DNA of 12,594 nucleotides from Chloroflexota bacterium (GCA_021806765.1 JAJZQR010000150.1:1-12594), one strand, 5' to 3'. Shown: positions 7,483-12,594, counted from the first letter of the stretch. Program-made: numbers and translations. Notes: generated from the letters alone by a model not told the origin.

Positions 7483-8361
7483 TTAGATTCTACCGCTTTC
7501 GGGCTGAGGTTGCCCAGGTTTGAGTTCTGCCACCACCATCCCCGCCAGGATCAGGGCGCACCCCAGGATTTCCCGTCCCCCCAGCCGCTCGCCTGCCAGC
7601 AGGTAGGCGAACAGCGCCCCGAACACCGGTTCCAGGGAGAGGACCAGGGCGGTGTGGGTAGGGGTGGTGAAGGCCTGCACCCGGTTCTGGACCGCGAAGG
7701 CGAAGGCGGTAGCGACCAGGCCCATGAGGGCTGCCACCAGGATGGTCCCCTGGGGTGGCGGACCCGGCCACGGTTCCAGCGCCGCCGTCGTCGCCGTGCC
7801 GGCCAGGGCCACCACCCCGATCTGGACCGTGGTGAGGGCCATGGTGTCCATCCTGGGGGCGAACCGGCTGATGGTCACGATGTGCAGGGCGAAGGAGGCG
7901 GCGCAGCCCAGCACCAGCAGATCCCCCAGGGCCAGGGTGAGGTTGTCCACCAGGGAGAGCAGCCCGAGGCCCGCCGTTGCCAGGACGACGCCTACCACAG
8001 CGAAGCGTGAAGGGCTCTGCCGCAGCAGGAGTCGGGCGAAGAGGGGCGCCAGCACCACGCAGAGGCCCGTTATGAAGGCGGCCTTGGAGGCGGTGGTGTA
8101 GCGCAGCCCTATGGTCTGGAGGGCGTAGCCGCCAAAGAGGAAGATGCCGATCAGCGCTCCGGCGGCCAGCTGCTTTCGGCTGGAGCGGAGCAGGGTCCGC
8201 CCGGTCAGGAGGAGCAGGAACAGGAAGGCAAAGGTGAAGCGGATGGCCACAAAGGCCAGCGGGCCGACGTTGGCCAGTTCGTTCTTCACCACCACGAAGG
8301 TGCTGCCCCATATCAGGGTGACCAGCGCCAGCCCCAGGTCGGCCTGAAGTTGCCTGCTCAA
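7483..8361 (-). CDS. EamA / DMT-family transporter (metabolite exporter)
   Basis: Inner-membrane transporter of the drug/metabolite superfamily, commonly an amino acid or metabolite exporter. The 292-residue protein has two EamA repeats and about ten hydrophobic helices; the first repeat opens with the typical ADLGLALVTLIWGSTFVVVK and the second near LGDLLVLGCAASFALHIVTI. The C-terminal tail is short and polar. There is no ATG or GTG near the beginning: the frame is open to a TTG at 8385, and the TTG at 8361 is preferred because TAGGG lies 6 nt before it, while 8385 has no ribosome site. It heads a minus-strand unit with the aminotransferase (45-nt gap), so the exported compound may be the aminotransferase's substrate or product. 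A GTAG-headed hairpin lies in its leader. Confidence 0.9.
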   Translation of the reverse strand: MSRQLQADLGLALVTLIWGSTFVVVKNELANVGPLAFVAIRFTFAFLFLLLLTGRTLLRSSRKQLAAGALIGIFLFGGYALQTIGLRYTTASKAAFITGLCVVLAPLFARLLLRQSPSRFAVVGVVLATAGLGLLSLVDNLTLALGDLLVLGCAASFALHIVTISRFAPRMDTMALTTVQIGVVALAGTATTAALEPWPGPPPQGTILVAALMGLVATAFAFAVQNRVQAFTTPTHTALVLSLEPVFGALFAYLLAGERLGGREILGCALILAGMVVAELKPGQPQPESGRI

Positions 8362-8389
8362 CAGTAACCCTACCCGTGAAACCAACGAA

Positions 8390-8424
8390 GGAGACGTGGA
8401 GACGGGGCGACGCGGGGAAGGGAC
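8390..8424. repeat. Degenerate 8-bp G-rich short repeats
   Basis: Units ending in GAC run in series: GGAGAC, GTGGAGAC, GGGGCGAC, then GCGGGGAAGGGAC. Related units in the opposite orientation occur at 8498-8520 (GTCCCCAT, GTCTCC, GTGTCGGGG). They resemble the C-rich half of the array at 12440-12485. They lie in the spacer between the EamA transporter and the 78-residue gene. Confidence 0.55.
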
Positions 8425-8450
8425 GGGCGGGTTGAGACAACCCGCCCTAC
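8425..8450 (-). repeat. GTAG-headed REP-like hairpin
   Basis: On the plus strand GGGCGGGTTG (8425-8434), loop AGA, CAACCCGCCC (8438-8447) form a perfect 10-bp stem. Read on the minus strand the unit starts with GTAG (8450-8447) before the stem, the same head as the repeats at 8816 and 10102. It lies in the untranslated leader of the EamA gene, about 64 nt from the preferred start. No T-run follows on either strand, so it is not an evident terminator. Confidence 0.65.
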
Positions 8451-8451
8451 T

Positions 8452-8466
8452 GGAAGCTAGGCTTCC
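8452..8466. repeat. Short hairpin GGAAGC-TAG-GCTTCC
   Basis: A perfect 6-bp inverted repeat with a 3-nt loop, 1 nt beyond the GTAG hairpin and followed by the palindrome CCGGCCGG (8466-8473). The closely placed palindromes suggest one composite repeat element rather than separate regulatory sites. Confidence 0.4.
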
Positions 8467-8582
8467 CGGCCGGTTTCACACTTGTCCGCGATGAGCCGTC
8501 CCCATGTCTCCGTGTCGGGGATCTTCCGCCTCTGCTACACTATAGGATACCATTTGATCATCGATATGACGGGAGAAGGGTC

Positions 8583-8819
8583 ATGGACATGCGGGAATTG
8601 GAGGCCGAAGTGCAGCGCCTCGTCGGCTACGACTGTCTCGTCACCAGCGGGGTCGCCGGCAGAGGGCCTTTCCTCAACTTCAACGCCAACCAGCGGTTGC
8701 TCCGGATCTGGATCCCCCGAGAGGGTGCCGACGCCAAGCGGATCGCCGAGATGGCGCGTTCCTCCCTCTCCTTGGAATCCGATCCAGCCTACAAGGAGAT
8801 GGAGTACAAACCCAAGTAG
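8583..8819 (+). CDS. Small protein of unknown function upstream of thrC
   Basis: I do not recognise this 78-residue protein. It is soluble, with an N-terminal amphipathic, charged segment (MDMRELEAEVQRLVGYDCLV), a middle FNANQRLLRIWIPREGAD and a lysine-rich end (YKEMEYKPK), and looks like one compact alpha/beta domain. AGAAGGG lies just before the ATG at 8583; a second ATG at 8589 has the better spacing (8 nt) and may be the true start. The sequence TGCTACACT at 8533-8541 resembles an extended -10 element, without a clear -35. The stop codon TAG (8817-8819) is part of the GTAG head of a REP-like repeat, so the present C-terminus may have been set by that insertion. It precedes thrC on the same strand by 107 nt of repeats. 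Confidence 0.65.
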   Translation: MDMRELEAEVQRLVGYDCLVTSGVAGRGPFLNFNANQRLLRIWIPREGADAKRIAEMARSSLSLESDPAYKEMEYKPK

Positions 8820-8840
8820 GAGTCGGCTCCTGCCGGCGAC
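8816..8840 (+). repeat. GTAG-headed REP-like repeat, copy 1
   Basis: The 25-nt unit is GTAG, GA, GTCGGC, TCCT, GCCGGC, GAC. The two hexamers pair as a 6-bp stem with a TCCT loop; the one difference from copy 2 (T for C) gives a G-U pair in RNA, so the fold is kept. Bases 2-4 are the stop codon of the upstream 78-residue gene. The design (GTAG head, short GC stem) matches REP elements mobilised by RAYT transposases in other bacteria. Confidence 0.75.
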
Positions 8841-8850
8841 ACCCCTTGAT

Positions 8851-8904
8851 GTAGGGGCCGGCCGTAACGCTGCGCTCGCTCGCGTCACGCTGCCGGCCCG
8901 CTAC
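8851..8904. repeat. Large imperfect palindrome with GTAG at both ends
   Basis: It starts GTAGGGGCCGGC (8851-8862) and ends GCCGGCCCGCTAC (8892-8904), and the reverse complement of the end is GTAG, C, GGGCCGGC. Inside, CGTAACGC (8863-8870) pairs with GCGTCACG (8882-8889) with one mismatch, and GCG pairs with CGC around CTCGCT. The result is a long bulged stem of about 24 bp per arm. It looks like a head-to-head pair of REP units (BIME-like) or a tiny palindromic element. It lies 22 nt ahead of the thrC start and could fold in its leader. Confidence 0.65.
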
Positions 8905-8926
8905 CTTTGCGATCCAGGAGGCCACC

Positions 8927-10105
8927 ATGCCCGCTACCAGCCTGCTTTGCTCCAACTGTTGCCGCAGCTTTCCGGCGACGGAGGTGATCTGGAGTTGTCC
9001 TTCCTGCGGCTCGATGCTGGAGATCCCGCCGGACCCTGCCGTGCCAGGGCCCGAGGGCAGGGTCGAACTGCTGAGGGCCGCGAAAGAGGTCACGGCCCCC
9101 GGGGTGTGGCGGTACGCCCGGCTGATGCAGGTGGAGGACTCCGACCCCGTATCTCTGGGGGAGGGCAACACCCCCGTGCTGCCGCTGAAGGCCCTGGGCC
9201 GACGGTTGGGGCTGCCTCACCTCTACGCCAAGCTGGAGTACTTTGCGCCTACCGGTTCCTTCAAGGATCGGGGCACCACGGCTATGGTGACCCAGGCCCG
9301 GGCCCTCGGGGTGACCCGGCTGGTGGAGGACTCCTCGGGGAACGCGGGGGCGTCTTTCGCCGCCTACTGCGCCAGCGCCGGCATCCGGGCCAGCATCTAC
9401 GTCCCCGCCTCCGCTCCGGCGGCCAAGAAGGCCCAGATCGCCTTCTATGGGGCCGAGGTGGTGGCGGTGGAGGGGACCCGCGAAGCCGTGACCGAAGCGG
9501 CCCTGGAGCGGTGTCGCCGGGAGGAGGGGGCCTACTACGGCTCCCACAACTGGAACCCCTTCTTCCTGGAGGGGACCAAGACCTTTGCCTACGAGGTGGC
9601 CGCCCAGTTCGGCTACGATCCGCCGGAGAACCTGATAATGCCGGTGGGGAACGGGTCCCTCTTCCTGGGGAACTGGAGGGGCTTCGGCGAGCTGCGGGCC
9701 ATGGGGGTAGTGGGGAAGCAGCCGAGGCTGCACGTGGCCCAGGCTACCGGGTGCATGCCCATCGTGGACGCCGCCCGGCGGGGCCTGGAGCGGGCGGAAC
9801 CCGTCCCCACCTTCCCGACGATCGCGGGTGGGATCTCCATCGCCCGCCCCAGCAGGGGCCACCTGATCCTTCAGGCGATGCGGGATAGCGGTGGGAGCGG
9901 GGCGGCGGTGACGGACCAGGAGATCCTGGCGTACCAGAGGGAAGTTGCCTCCCTTGAGGGGATCTTCTGCGAGCCCACCTCGGCGGCAGCCTTCGCGGCC
10001 CTGGCCCACCTGGTGCGGGAGGGTGCCATCCGCCCCGACGAGCGGGTCCTGGTGGCCGTCACCGGCATGGGGCTGAAGGATACCAGCGTGCTGACGGCCT
10101 CGTAG
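8927..10105 (+). CDS. thrC: Threonine synthase
   Basis: PLP enzyme converting O-phosphohomoserine to threonine and phosphate, the last step of threonine synthesis, in the cytoplasm. The 392-residue protein begins with a rubredoxin-like zinc ribbon, CxxC at 8-11 and CxxC at 24-27. The PLP fold follows: PTGSFKDRGT with Schiff-base Lys113, EDSSGNAGAS (residues 134-143) binding the substrate or cofactor and PVGNGSLFLGNWRGF (239-253) holding the phosphate. The C-terminal block has EGIFCEPTSAAAFAAL. The ATG at 8927 has AGGAGG 5 nt upstream. It is flanked on both sides by GTAG-headed repeats, and its stop TAG (10103-10105) lies within the head of the downstream copy. No hom or thrB gene is adjacent. 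Other PLP lyases of this fold, such as cysteate synthase, are less likely. Confidence 0.93.
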   Translation: MPATSLLCSNCCRSFPATEVIWSCPSCGSMLEIPPDPAVPGPEGRVELLRAAKEVTAPGVWRYARLMQVEDSDPVSLGEGNTPVLPLKALGRRLGLPHLYAKLEYFAPTGSFKDRGTTAMVTQARALGVTRLVEDSSGNAGASFAAYCASAGIRASIYVPASAPAAKKAQIAFYGAEVVAVEGTREAVTEAALERCRREEGAYYGSHNWNPFFLEGTKTFAYEVAAQFGYDPPENLIMPVGNGSLFLGNWRGFGELRAMGVVGKQPRLHVAQATGCMPIVDAARRGLERAEPVPTFPTIAGGISIARPSRGHLILQAMRDSGGSGAAVTDQEILAYQREVASLEGIFCEPTSAAAFAALAHLVREGAIRPDERVLVAVTGMGLKDTSVLTAS

Positions 10106-10126
10106 GAGCCGGCTCCTGCCGGCGAC
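10102..10126 (+). repeat. GTAG-headed REP-like repeat, copy 2
   Basis: The unit is GTAG, GA, GCCGGC, TCCT, GCCGGC, GAC, 24 of 25 bases identical to the copy at 8816. The stem is a perfect 6 bp with a TCCT loop, and AGGAGCCGGCTCCT inside it is also a perfect 14-bp palindrome. It overlaps the last codon of thrC and provides its stop. Confidence 0.75.
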
Positions 10127-10144
10127 CCTCCAACTTCTACAGTC

Positions 10145-10172
10145 TTGACGATCCCACTTTCTCTGCTATGAT
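10145..10172 (+). promoter_or_regulatory. Sigma-70-type promoter for the secreted protein gene
   Basis: TTGACG (10145-10150), a 16-nt spacer ending in TGC, then TATGAT (10167-10172). This is a near-consensus housekeeping promoter with an extended -10, the best in the window. It follows the thrC stop by 40 nt, so the gene at 10391 is transcribed independently after a leader of about 215 nt. Confidence 0.6.
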
Positions 10173-10390
10173 GGGGCGGGTATTTCTGCCTGGCTCCACT
10201 CGCTCATCCAGCTCTGCAACCCTCAGCCTTGCGTTATCGCGTCCATCCTGGTCTTGAGCTATGCCCGCTGCAGCAAGAAGAGGCAGACGCTAGCGGGTTC
10301 ATGGATCTCGAAGAAGGGCTACGGACATCGACGGCGCCGGTGCGGCGCCAGGACAGGGAGAATCGAGAGTAAGGTAAGGAGGAGAGTCCA
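10173..10390 (+). other. Long 5' leader of the secreted protein gene
   Basis: About 215 nt between the promoter and the GTG start. It contains a hairpin, GGCGCC (10333-10338), loop GGTGC, GGCGCC (10344-10349), 27 nt before the ribosome site AAGGAGGAG (10376-10384). A 23-codon frame (ATG 10301, stop TAA 10370-10372) ends 18 nt before the gene start but lacks a ribosome site. I do not recognise a known riboswitch. Confidence 0.4.
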
Positions 10391-11065
10391 GTGAGACACG
10401 TTATCGTCCTCATCGCGGTTCTGTTGCTGGCTCTGGCCGGCGTCACCACCGTCAGCGCAGCGGAGAAGGAGACGGCTACCGACCTGTTCCTGGGAAAGTC
10501 GGACATACCGAGTGTGGGCGGCGCCTTGCCGGCAGTAGTTGACTCCGACCCGAGTCACTGGTTGTACGATCGTACCGGTGCCGTCGGCATGCCTTACACC
10601 TACACGGCTTCTGGGCGTGCCACGGGGACCCTCCCGGGCAGTTTCACCTATCAGGAGGACGGTATCGTCTACCTGAGCACTTCCGATTTCAAGACCGTCG
10701 TCGACAACCAGTACGTCAGCGCGGTCTTTGAACTCAAGCCGTATCACTCTGGGCCAAAGGTTAGGATAGAGGATACTAATCCGGCTGCCTACGAGTATGG
10801 AGTTGATACTTCTGTGTCTGTTTCGTCGTTGTCGGAGGATACTCTTAAGCTGCTCTCCCAGATCGGACTTACACCCCAGGATGATAAGGTAACCTACGGG
10901 TACTTCACCTTCACCGACAAGTACGGGACTTTCAAAGGGTACGCCACGCCCGATTTCACGAAGTTCATCATCGGCATCACTTTCGACATCCAGCAGGACG
11001 ACAAGCACGACGACAAGAAGGACGGCAATAAGGACGACAAGCACGACGACAAGCACGACAGGTAG
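10391..11065 (+). CDS. Secreted protein with Asp/Lys/His-rich tail, function unknown
   Basis: A 224-residue exported protein of no family I can name. Residues 1-22 form a signal peptide (MRHVIVLIAVLLLALAGVTTVSA) with probable signal peptidase I cleavage near VSA-A. The mature part is rich in Thr, Tyr, Gly and Ser and in alternating beta-like segments; two stretches look alike, GTLPGSFTYQEDGIVYLSTS near 76 and YGYFTFTDKYGTFKGYATPD near 174, suggesting a beta-barrel or beta-sandwich. The last 22 residues (203-224) hold ten Asp, six Lys and three His in DDKH-type repeats and could bind metal ions or a charged surface. The start is GTG, with AGGAGG 8 nt upstream. The middle (about 10740-10900) uses more A/T-ending codons than its neighbours, hinting at acquisition by transfer. 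The stop is TAG. Confidence 0.85.
   Translation: MRHVIVLIAVLLLALAGVTTVSAAEKETATDLFLGKSDIPSVGGALPAVVDSDPSHWLYDRTGAVGMPYTYTASGRATGTLPGSFTYQEDGIVYLSTSDFKTVVDNQYVSAVFELKPYHSGPKVRIEDTNPAAYEYGVDTSVSVSSLSEDTLKLLSQIGLTPQDDKVTYGYFTFTDKYGTFKGYATPDFTKFIIGITFDIQQDDKHDDKKDGNKDDKHDDKHDR
10997..11062 (+). repeat. Coding repeats for the DDKH-type tail
   Basis: GACGACAAG occurs several times, separated by CAC codons or by AAGGACGGCAATAAG, encoding the Asp/Lys/His tail of the secreted protein. Such internal repeats can expand or contract by slippage, so tail length may vary between strains. Confidence 0.7.
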
Positions 11066-11487
11066 CCGGCTCATCGCGTGGTGCGTAGCCTTCACCATCA
11101 CCGTCTGAGCGAGTTCATGATCATTAGCAGCTTAATCGTGTAATGGCCGTGGACAGGCGCCGCTGATATCGAGGAATCGAGGCTTTAGCCCTGATCTTTA
11201 CGCACATCGTATAACAGGCACTATGAAGGCGTGCGACGGGCCGCCCCACAGGCTGCATGACCGTCACATGGCTCCGGACAGGGTTACCAGAAAGTGGCCC
11301 CGGAGCCTGCCTGGGAGTAAGGTCGAAAAAGATGTGCGTAAAGATCAGGGCTTTAGCCGGTGTCGGGGAACGTCCGGCTGAAGCCTCCACTCCGCGACAC
11401 GCAGGGGCGGTGCTCCTTGATCCGTAGTGGCGGTTCGCTGAACCTCCCCGCATTACCCGGTCAGGTTGCTAACCTTCATCAGTTCGC
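11066..11487. other. 422-bp spacer holding a MITE
   Basis: No convincing gene on either strand. It lies at the tail ends of two convergent genes, the secreted protein gene and the glycogen debranching enzyme gene. Its middle is the 178-bp element at 11181-11358. Just after the secreted gene stop is GTAGCCGGCT (11062-11071), possibly a decayed GTAG repeat. No terminator with a T-run is clear. The stretch 11359-11487 shows nothing I can name. Confidence 0.5.
11181..11358. mobile_element. MITE-like non-autonomous element with 10-bp target duplication
   Basis: Perfect 18-bp terminal inverted repeats, CTGATCTTTACGCACATC (11191-11208) and GATGTGCGTAAAGATCAG (11331-11348), bound a 158-bp element. 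Each end is flanked by the same 10 bases in direct orientation, GGCTTTAGCC (11181-11190 and 11349-11358), as expected of a target site duplication. Inside is a further stem, GGCTCCGG (11270-11277) with CCGGAGCC (11300-11307). There is no room for a transposase, so mobility would need a full-length insertion sequence with the same ends elsewhere in the genome. I cannot assign the IS family; long duplications of about 10 bp point to DDE families such as IS4-related groups. Confidence 0.75.
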
Positions 11488-12594
11488 TCAGGCGGTGGTC
11501 GTTTCCGAGGGGGTTGCCATCGGCAAGGAGGCCCGCCGGCCGGCCTCGGCCAGCAGGGCCTCTCCCTTCCCCCATCGGGCCACCATCTCCACCAGGTAGC
11601 CCACCGTCCACGCCTGAACCCGGCAGGCGCGCGCCGGGCGGCCCCACACGTCCAGGAAGTCCATGGAAGGGGCTTCCTTGCCCTCCAGGTAGGCGTAGAA
11701 CTCTGTAGGAGAGCCCAGAAGGGCCAGGGCCCTCAACACCGCCTCGTCGACGGCGACCGCCTCCTCGCCCATCCCCAACCGGCGAAGGGCTGCGGCGGCC
11801 ACCCAGTTGTCCCACGGCCATATGGAGCCCCGATGGTAGCGGAGGGGGGCGTAGTTGGGCGAGGCTGAGCTGAGGGTCCGCACCCCGAAGGGGGTCATCA
11901 TATCCGGTTGCAGCAGCCGGCGGGCCGCCCGGCGGAACCGGCGGGGCCGCACCGGGCCCAGCCACAGCCAGTGGAAGACGTTGGAGGCGACGTCGGCCAG
12001 GGGGCGCTTGCGCGCGTCCAGGGCCTGGGCGTAGCAGCCGGCGTCGGGCAGCCAGAAGCGGCGCTCGAAGCGATGAGCCAGCCGCCGGGCCCAGGATGCC
12101 AGTTCCTCGGCGCCGCCCGGGTCCTCGTCCCTTCTCAGTTCCGCCTCCCCCATCGCTGCCCTGTAGCAGTAGGCCTGCACCTCGGAGTAGGCCACCGGGT
12201 AGAGGGGCGCCGAGCCCTCGGCCGTCAGGAGGGAGTCGCGGCTGTCCTTCCAGTTCTGGTTGATCAGCGACCTTCGCTCGGGATTCCTCTGGAGGAACTC
12301 CACCAGCCCGTCACCGTCCAGGTCCGCCCGCCTCGTGATCCAGGCCAGGGCCCGGTCACGGGCCCCCCGAAGTTCCTGCAGAATGAACGAGTGATGAGTG
12401 ACGAGTTCTGGGTTCTGGGTTCTGAGTTCTGGGTCCTCCGTGTCCCCCCGTCTCCCCGTCCCCCGACCCCCGGCCCCCGCCCCCTGTATCGCCGCCGCAT
12501 ACTCGTGGAGCGCCATCAGGAAGAGGGGGGTGGAGTCCATGCTGGCGTAGTAGGCACCGGGGAAGTCGCCGGAGCTGCCGGGGTTGTACTCGTG
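11488..12594 (-). CDS. Glycogen debranching enzyme / amylo-alpha-1,6-glucosidase, 5'-partial
   Basis: C-terminal 368 codons of a glycogen-debranching-type glucosidase with an (alpha/alpha)6 barrel; the start lies beyond the right edge. The frame is open to the edge with family-like sequence (HEYNPGSSGDFPGAYYAS before MDSTPLFLMAL). Other family blocks are DGDGLVEFLQRNPE, NQNWKDSRDS, EVQAYCYRA, LADVASNVFHWLWLG, PFGVRTLSSASPNYAPLRYH and GSIWPWDNWVAAAALRRLG. It would hydrolyse alpha-1,6 branch points in glycogen or related glucans, or be a close trehalose- or glucosylglycerate-type relative. Small departures from the usual motifs, such as WPWD where WPHD is common, leave the substrate open. Most striking, about 32 residues between HEYAAAIQ and ILQELRGARDRALAWI come from a period-7 repeat array (12391-12485) inserted without breaking the frame. 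The stop is TGA at 11490-11488. Confidence 0.85.
   Translation of the reverse strand, partial: HEYNPGSSGDFPGAYYASMDSTPLFLMALHEYAAAIQGAGAGGRGTGRRGDTEDPELRTQNPELVTHHSFILQELRGARDRALAWITRRADLDGDGLVEFLQRNPERRSLINQNWKDSRDSLLTAEGSAPLYPVAYSEVQAYCYRAAMGEAELRRDEDPGGAEELASWARRLAHRFERRFWLPDAGCYAQALDARKRPLADVASNVFHWLWLGPVRPRRFRRAARRLLQPDMMTPFGVRTLSSASPNYAPLRYHRGSIWPWDNWVAAAALRRLGMGEEAVAVDEAVLRALALLGSPTEFYAYLEGKEAPSMDFLDVWGRPARACRVQAWTVGYLVEMVARWGKGEALLAEAGRRASLPMATPSETTTA
12391..12485. repeat. Degenerate period-7 tandem array inside a gene
   Basis: Thirteen units, nearly all 7 bp and starting with G on the plus strand: GTGATGA, GTGACGA, GTTCTGG twice, GTTCTGA, GTTCTGG, GTCCTCC, then C-rich units (one of 10, one of 8) GTGTCCCCCC, GTCTCCCC, GTCCCCC, GACCCCC, GGCCCCC, GCCCCCT. 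The array changes gradually from TTCTGG-type to C-run type. In the glucosidase frame it encodes the low-complexity stretch GAGAGGRGTGRRGDTEDPEL followed by RTQNPELVTH. Confidence 0.8.

Noticed and set aside
6106..8010. A 634-codon open frame on the plus strand
   Set aside because: It is antisense to the aminotransferase and the EamA gene, both clearly identified; the translation is compositionally biased (Gly/His/Gln/Val) and crosses a gene boundary.
8482..9888. A 468-codon frame on the plus strand
   Set aside because: It overlaps the 78-residue gene and thrC in another frame; thrC has all its motifs, and this frame gives Gly/Arg/Pro-rich sequence.
10301..10372. A 23-codon leader peptide before the secreted protein gene
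   Set aside because: No ribosome site and no run of regulatory codons; kept only as a note in the leader entry.
11062..11084. A third GTAG repeat giving the stop of the secreted protein gene
   Set aside because: GTAGCCGGCT matches only in part and the hairpin that could follow has mismatches; too degenerate to call.
11124..11453. A 109-codon minus-strand frame across the MITE
   Set aside because: It runs through both inverted ends of the element, has no ribosome site and reads like non-coding sequence.
11488..12540. Start of the debranching gene at the ATG at 12540
   Set aside because: The residues upstream to the window edge continue the family alignment, so this Met is internal and the gene is cut by the edge.
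1..12594. CRISPR array, tRNA, rRNA, defence or phage genes
   Set aside because: No regularly spaced identical repeats with unique spacers, no cloverleaf with a T-loop consensus and no such proteins were found by eye; a covariance-model scan would be decisive for RNA genes.

Overview
The window is GC-rich bacterial chromosomal DNA from one unidentified organism. AGGAGG-type ribosome sites, GTG/TTG starts and closely packed genes on both strands point to a free-living bacterium. A tungsten-type aldehyde:ferredoxin oxidoreductase, GTAG-headed hairpin repeats and degenerate 7-8 bp tandem arrays would fit Chloroflexota (Anaerolineae or Thermoflexia-like), but that placement is an impression; no rRNA or marker gene is present to prove it.

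Layout. On the minus strand at the left lie type I glutamine synthetase (glnA), an unrecognised 66-residue gene just upstream of it, and glutamine-dependent NAD+ synthetase (nadE). A perfect palindrome sits between nadE and the small gene. A 273-bp divergent spacer follows, then a plus-strand aldehyde:ferredoxin oxidoreductase (aor). It meets, tail to tail with a 2-nt gap, a three-gene minus-strand unit: an EamA/DMT exporter, a class III aminotransferase and a small membrane protein. From 8390 to 10126 the DNA is rich in repeats. GTAG-headed hairpins flank a 78-residue gene of unknown function and threonine synthase (thrC), and two of them supply the stop codons of those genes. A good sigma-70-type promoter and a roughly 215-nt leader precede a gene for a secreted protein ending in an Asp/Lys/His-rich tail. 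A 422-bp spacer then carries a 158-bp element with 18-bp perfect terminal inverted repeats and a 10-bp target duplication, a non-autonomous transposable element with no transposase. At the right edge is the C-terminal part of a glycogen-debranching-type glucosidase (minus strand, 5' end outside the window), whose reading frame contains an in-frame, 95-bp, period-7 repeat array.

How it fits together. Most genes are core nitrogen, cofactor and amino acid metabolism: ammonia assimilation by glnA, glutamine use by nadE, transamination and threonine synthesis. The aminotransferase and aor could be linked through aldehydes, since omega-amine transamination yields aldehydes that AOR oxidises, but they are on opposite strands and this is only a hypothesis. 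I see no defence system, phage, CRISPR array, tRNA or rRNA. The unusual part is the repeat biology: REP-like hairpins used as gene ends, a MITE, and a short-repeat array translated inside an enzyme.
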